A DNA stretch of 15,713 nt, taken from positions 1 to 15,713 of the forward strand of contig QFNN01000069.1 in the NCBI GenBank assembly GCA_003240855.1, read 5' to 3'. Position numbers and translations under genes: made by a program. Under the pieces are notes generated by a model. That model searched no databases and had not been told where the DNA came from. It saw only the letters and a list, made by a program, of their open reading frames with translations. This stretch comes from Sphingomonas sanxanigenens (GTDB lineage Bacteria; Pseudomonadota; Alphaproteobacteria; Sphingomonadales; Sphingomonadaceae). Every line of letters starts with the position of its first letter. The stretch's first letter is position 1. Below, piece after piece: positions 13,797-15,713 of this stretch.

Positions 13797-14525
13797 CTAG
13801 TCCTTCTTCCTCGCATGCGCGCCAGAGGGCGACTGGTCCCGAGCGCCGACGTAGCGCTCCCAAAGGTCCGGCCGCCTTAGCCGTGTATCATCCTCCGCCC
13901 TTTGTTTCCGCCAGGCGGCGATTTTCGCATGATCCCCCGATCGCAGCACTTCAGGGATCGTGCGCCCTTCCCATTCGACAGGTCGGGTATAATGCGGATA
14001 TTCGAGAAGGCCGCTTTCGAAGCTTTCCTCGTCTCCGCTCGAAGCCGCGCCCATTACGCCGGGAAGCAGCCGAATGCAAGCGTCAAGCAGCACCAGCGCA
14101 CCCATCTCGCCGCCCGACAATATATAGTCGCCGATCGAAACCGGCTCGATCGCCCGCCCCTCGAAAATGCGTTCGTCGAAACCCTCGAAACGACCGCAGA
14201 GAATGATCGCGCCCGGCCCTTCCGCAAGCGTGCGAACCCGCTGCTGGGCAAGCGGGCGCCCCCGCGGGCTCATCGCGAGTATCGGCCGCCCGTCGGCCAC
14301 GCTGTCGATCGCGGCGGCGAGCACGTCGGCGCGCAGCACCATCCCCGCACCGCCGCCGGCCGGCGTATCGTCGACCGTGCGATGCCTGTCGGCGGCGAAG
14401 TCGCGAATGTTGACGGCGTCGAGCGACCAGCGGCCCTCCGCCATCGCACGCCCCGCAAGCGAAACGCCGAGCGGCCCCGGAAACATGTCCGGGTAAAGCG
14501 TCAGGACAGTGGCGGCGAAGCTCAT
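13797..14525 (-). CDS. trmD: tRNA (guanine37-N1)-methyltransferase
   Basis: TrmD transfers a methyl group from S-adenosylmethionine to G37 of tRNAs that read CNN codons, preventing frameshifts. The 242-aa product has the trefoil-knot SAM site: PILAMSPRGRPL (81-92), IILCGRFEGFDERI (107-120) and SIGDYILSGGE (130-140). The C-terminal domain contains LLEYPHYTRP (173-182) and LRSGDHAKIAAWR. Arg152 aligns with E. coli Arg154. At the position I align to the E. coli catalytic base Asp169 the residue is Glu167 (DEESF). The ATG overlaps the rimM stop (ATGA), and rplS follows after 4 bp. Confidence 0.97.
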   Translation of the reverse strand: MSFAATVLTLYPDMFPGPLGVSLAGRAMAEGRWSLDAVNIRDFAADRHRTVDDTPAGGGAGMVLRADVLAAAIDSVADGRPILAMSPRGRPLAQQRVRTLAEGPGAIILCGRFEGFDERIFEGRAIEPVSIGDYILSGGEMGALVLLDACIRLLPGVMGAASSGDEESFESGLLEYPHYTRPVEWEGRTIPEVLRSGDHAKIAAWRKQRAEDDTRLRRPDLWERYVGARDQSPSGAHARKKD

Positions 14526-14998
14526 CGCTCGACGAAGGCGTCGGCCACGACGATGCGGTCGCTCCATTCGGGCACAGCCTCGGGCCGCATCGGCACCATG
14601 AAGCGCTTGCCGTTCGCCCGTTCGATCTCGATAACGTCGCCCGCGCCGAAGTTTTCGACCGCGACGCAGACGCCGAGCGCTTCCCCCGCGTCCGAGACGA
14701 CAGGCAGGCCGATCAGATCGACATGATAATATTCGCCGTCGCCCAGCGGAGGCAGTTCGCTGCGCGGCACGATCAGTTCGACGCCGCGCAACGCCTCGGC
14801 CGCGTTACGGTCGACAATCTCGGCGAATCGCGCGATCGCGCCATTGCCGCCATCGCGCAGCGACTTGAGCGTCAGCGCACCGCCATTGAAGCTTTTGTAG
14901 CGCTTCAGCGACTCTGCAAAGACCTTGAGGCGGACTTCCCCCGTCACGCCGTGCGCGCCCGTGACGACGGCGAGCGTGACAGGGGAATCCTTCGCCAC
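14522..14998 (-). CDS. rimM: 16S rRNA processing protein RimM
   Basis: RimM helps assemble the 30S head and 16S rRNA maturation by binding S19. The 158-aa product begins AKDSPVTLAVVTGAHGVTGEVRLKVF, the N-terminal RimM domain. It ends in a PRC-barrel-like domain (GEYYHVDLIGLPVVSD, GVCVAVENFGAGDVIEI, FMVPMRPEAV). The start codon is GTG and abuts the rpsP stop directly (TAA then GTG), so translation probably depends on ribosomes finishing rpsP. The stop overlaps the trmD start. The length is slightly shorter than many RimM proteins but both domains are complete. Confidence 0.96.
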   Translation of the reverse strand: MAKDSPVTLAVVTGAHGVTGEVRLKVFAESLKRYKSFNGGALTLKSLRDGGNGAIARFAEIVDRNAAEALRGVELIVPRSELPPLGDGEYYHVDLIGLPVVSDAGEALGVCVAVENFGAGDVIEIERANGKRFMVPMRPEAVPEWSDRIVVADAFVER

Positions 14999-15484
14999 TT
15001 AGGCCTCGGCCGGCGGGGTTTCCTCGGCGACCGCCTCGGCAACCGCTTCGGCTTCCGGGGTCGGCTCTTCGGTCGCGGCTTCGATCTCGGCGGCCATCAC
15101 CGCTTCGGTTTCAGCCTGCGACGCCTCGGCCTCGGCTTCCTGCGCGGCCTTCAGCTTCTCGGCGCGCTCCTCGGCGCGTTCCTTGGCCTTCTCGCCCGGC
15201 TCGCCCTTCTTCGGGTTGTTGCGGGCGGCGCGCTCCTTGACGCCCGCGGCGTCGAAGAAGCGGGCGACGCGATCGGTCGGCTGCGCGCCGACGCTCAGCC
15301 AGTGCTTCGCACGATCGGTGTCGAGCTTCACACGCTCCGGGCTGTCCTTCGCGAGCAGCGGGTTATAGGTGCCGATCTTCTCGATGAAGTTGCCGTCGCG
15401 CGGGCTGCGCGCGTCGGCGACGACGATGCGGTAATAGGGGCGCTTCTTGGAACCGCCGCGCGAAAGACGAATGGAAACTGCCAT
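14999..15484 (-). CDS. rpsP: 30S ribosomal protein S16 with long acidic tail
   Basis: S16 is an early 30S assembly protein. Residues 1-82 are a complete S16 core (MAVSIRLSRGGSKKRPYYRI, then GTYNPL and LSVGAQPTDRVARFF). The protein is 161 aa, about twice the usual length. The extension begins with a basic stretch (GVKERAARNNPKK), then a charged helix or coiled coil (about 98-130), and ends in an Ala/Glu/Pro-rich acidic tail. Such tails are known from sphingomonads and some other alphaproteobacteria; their role is unclear. An AGGA ribosome-binding site precedes the ATG. It follows ffh by 21 bp. Confidence 0.97.
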   Translation of the reverse strand: MAVSIRLSRGGSKKRPYYRIVVADARSPRDGNFIEKIGTYNPLLAKDSPERVKLDTDRAKHWLSVGAQPTDRVARFFDAAGVKERAARNNPKKGEPGEKAKERAEERAEKLKAAQEAEAEASQAETEAVMAAEIEAATEEPTPEAEAVAEAVAEETPPAEA

Positions 15485-15505
15485 CTTAACTTCCTTTGCT
15501 TGAAC

Positions 15506-15713
15506 TTATTTCTTCTTCAAAAAATTCTGGAACCCGGGCGGAAGCTTGGGCATGTCGCCGCCGGGAAGGCCCGGAAGCCCCGAAAGATCGGGCATGCCGC
15601 CCGCGCCGCCGGGAAGGCCGCCCAGCGCACCGCCGAGCCCGCCGCCCTTGCCGAACATCGCGGCCAGCCCCTTCAGCCCGCCCATCTTGCGGAGCTTTTT
15701 GATCGCGGTCGCC
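15506..15713 (-). CDS. ffh: Signal recognition particle protein Ffh, C-terminal end (partial)
   Basis: Only the last 68 residues lie in the window. They read ATAIKKLRKMGGLKGLAAMF, then a Gly/Leu/Met/Pro-rich tail (GKGGGLGG...GLPG...GDMPKLPPGFQNFLKKK). The KKLRKMGG...AMFGK stretch fits the end of the Ffh M domain, which binds signal peptides and 4.5S RNA. Position directly upstream of rpsP matches the common ffh-rpsP-rimM-trmD-rplS order. The 5' part continues beyond the right edge. Confidence 0.88.
   Translation of the reverse strand, partial: ATAIKKLRKMGGLKGLAAMFGKGGGLGGALGGLPGGAGGMPDLSGLPGLPGGDMPKLPPGFQNFLKKK

Overview
The window is GC-rich, tightly packed chromosomal DNA. It most likely comes from an alphaproteobacterium of the Sphingomonadales. 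The basis is the long Ala/Glu tail on ribosomal protein S16, the ffh-rpsP-rimM-trmD-rplS operon followed by a DPP4-type peptidase, pyrB fused translationally to a degenerate dihydroorotase, and the general look of the proteins. This is recognition by eye; no database was searched.

Layout, left to right. (1) 1-2138: gatC-gatA on the minus strand (two subunits of the tRNA-dependent amidotransferase) with an intrinsic terminator after gatA; gatB is not in the window. (2) 2139-3703: a membrane-anchored DUF3089 alpha/beta-hydrolase overlapping ruvX/yqgF by ATGA, plus strand. (3) 3704-4553: an AT-richer insert-like segment. It holds a good sigma70-type promoter, a short two-hairpin RNA ending in a strong intrinsic terminator, and, right behind that terminator, a NYN-domain (LabA/DUF88-like) nuclease gene. 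(4) 4554-6757: pyrB and an overlapping pyrC-like gene that lacks the metal-binding HxH, so probably a structural pseudo-dihydroorotase. (5) 6758-10912: a divergent accessory module. On the minus strand is a three-gene operon: an orphan ParA-type ATPase, a disordered protein ending in a ribbon-helix-helix-like segment, and a TPR plus SPOR protein. On the plus strand is a secreted Sel1 plus SPOR protein. The shared 219 bp spacer carries a CtrA-box-like site and a nested palindrome. (6) 10913-15713, minus strand: ffh (3' end only), rpsP, rimM, trmD, rplS, two hairpins, then a secreted DPP4-family dipeptidyl peptidase. A convergent spacer at 10913-11115 carries mutually exclusive stem-loops.

The housekeeping parts serve translation (GatCA, RuvX, S16, RimM, TrmD, L19), protein targeting (Ffh) and pyrimidine synthesis (PyrB/PyrC'). 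The two segments most worth following up are the NYN gene with its terminator-ending leader RNA, and the ParA/RHH-like/SPOR module, which looks like a protein-positioning or cell-envelope/division system. No CRISPR array, IS element, tRNA or rRNA was seen.
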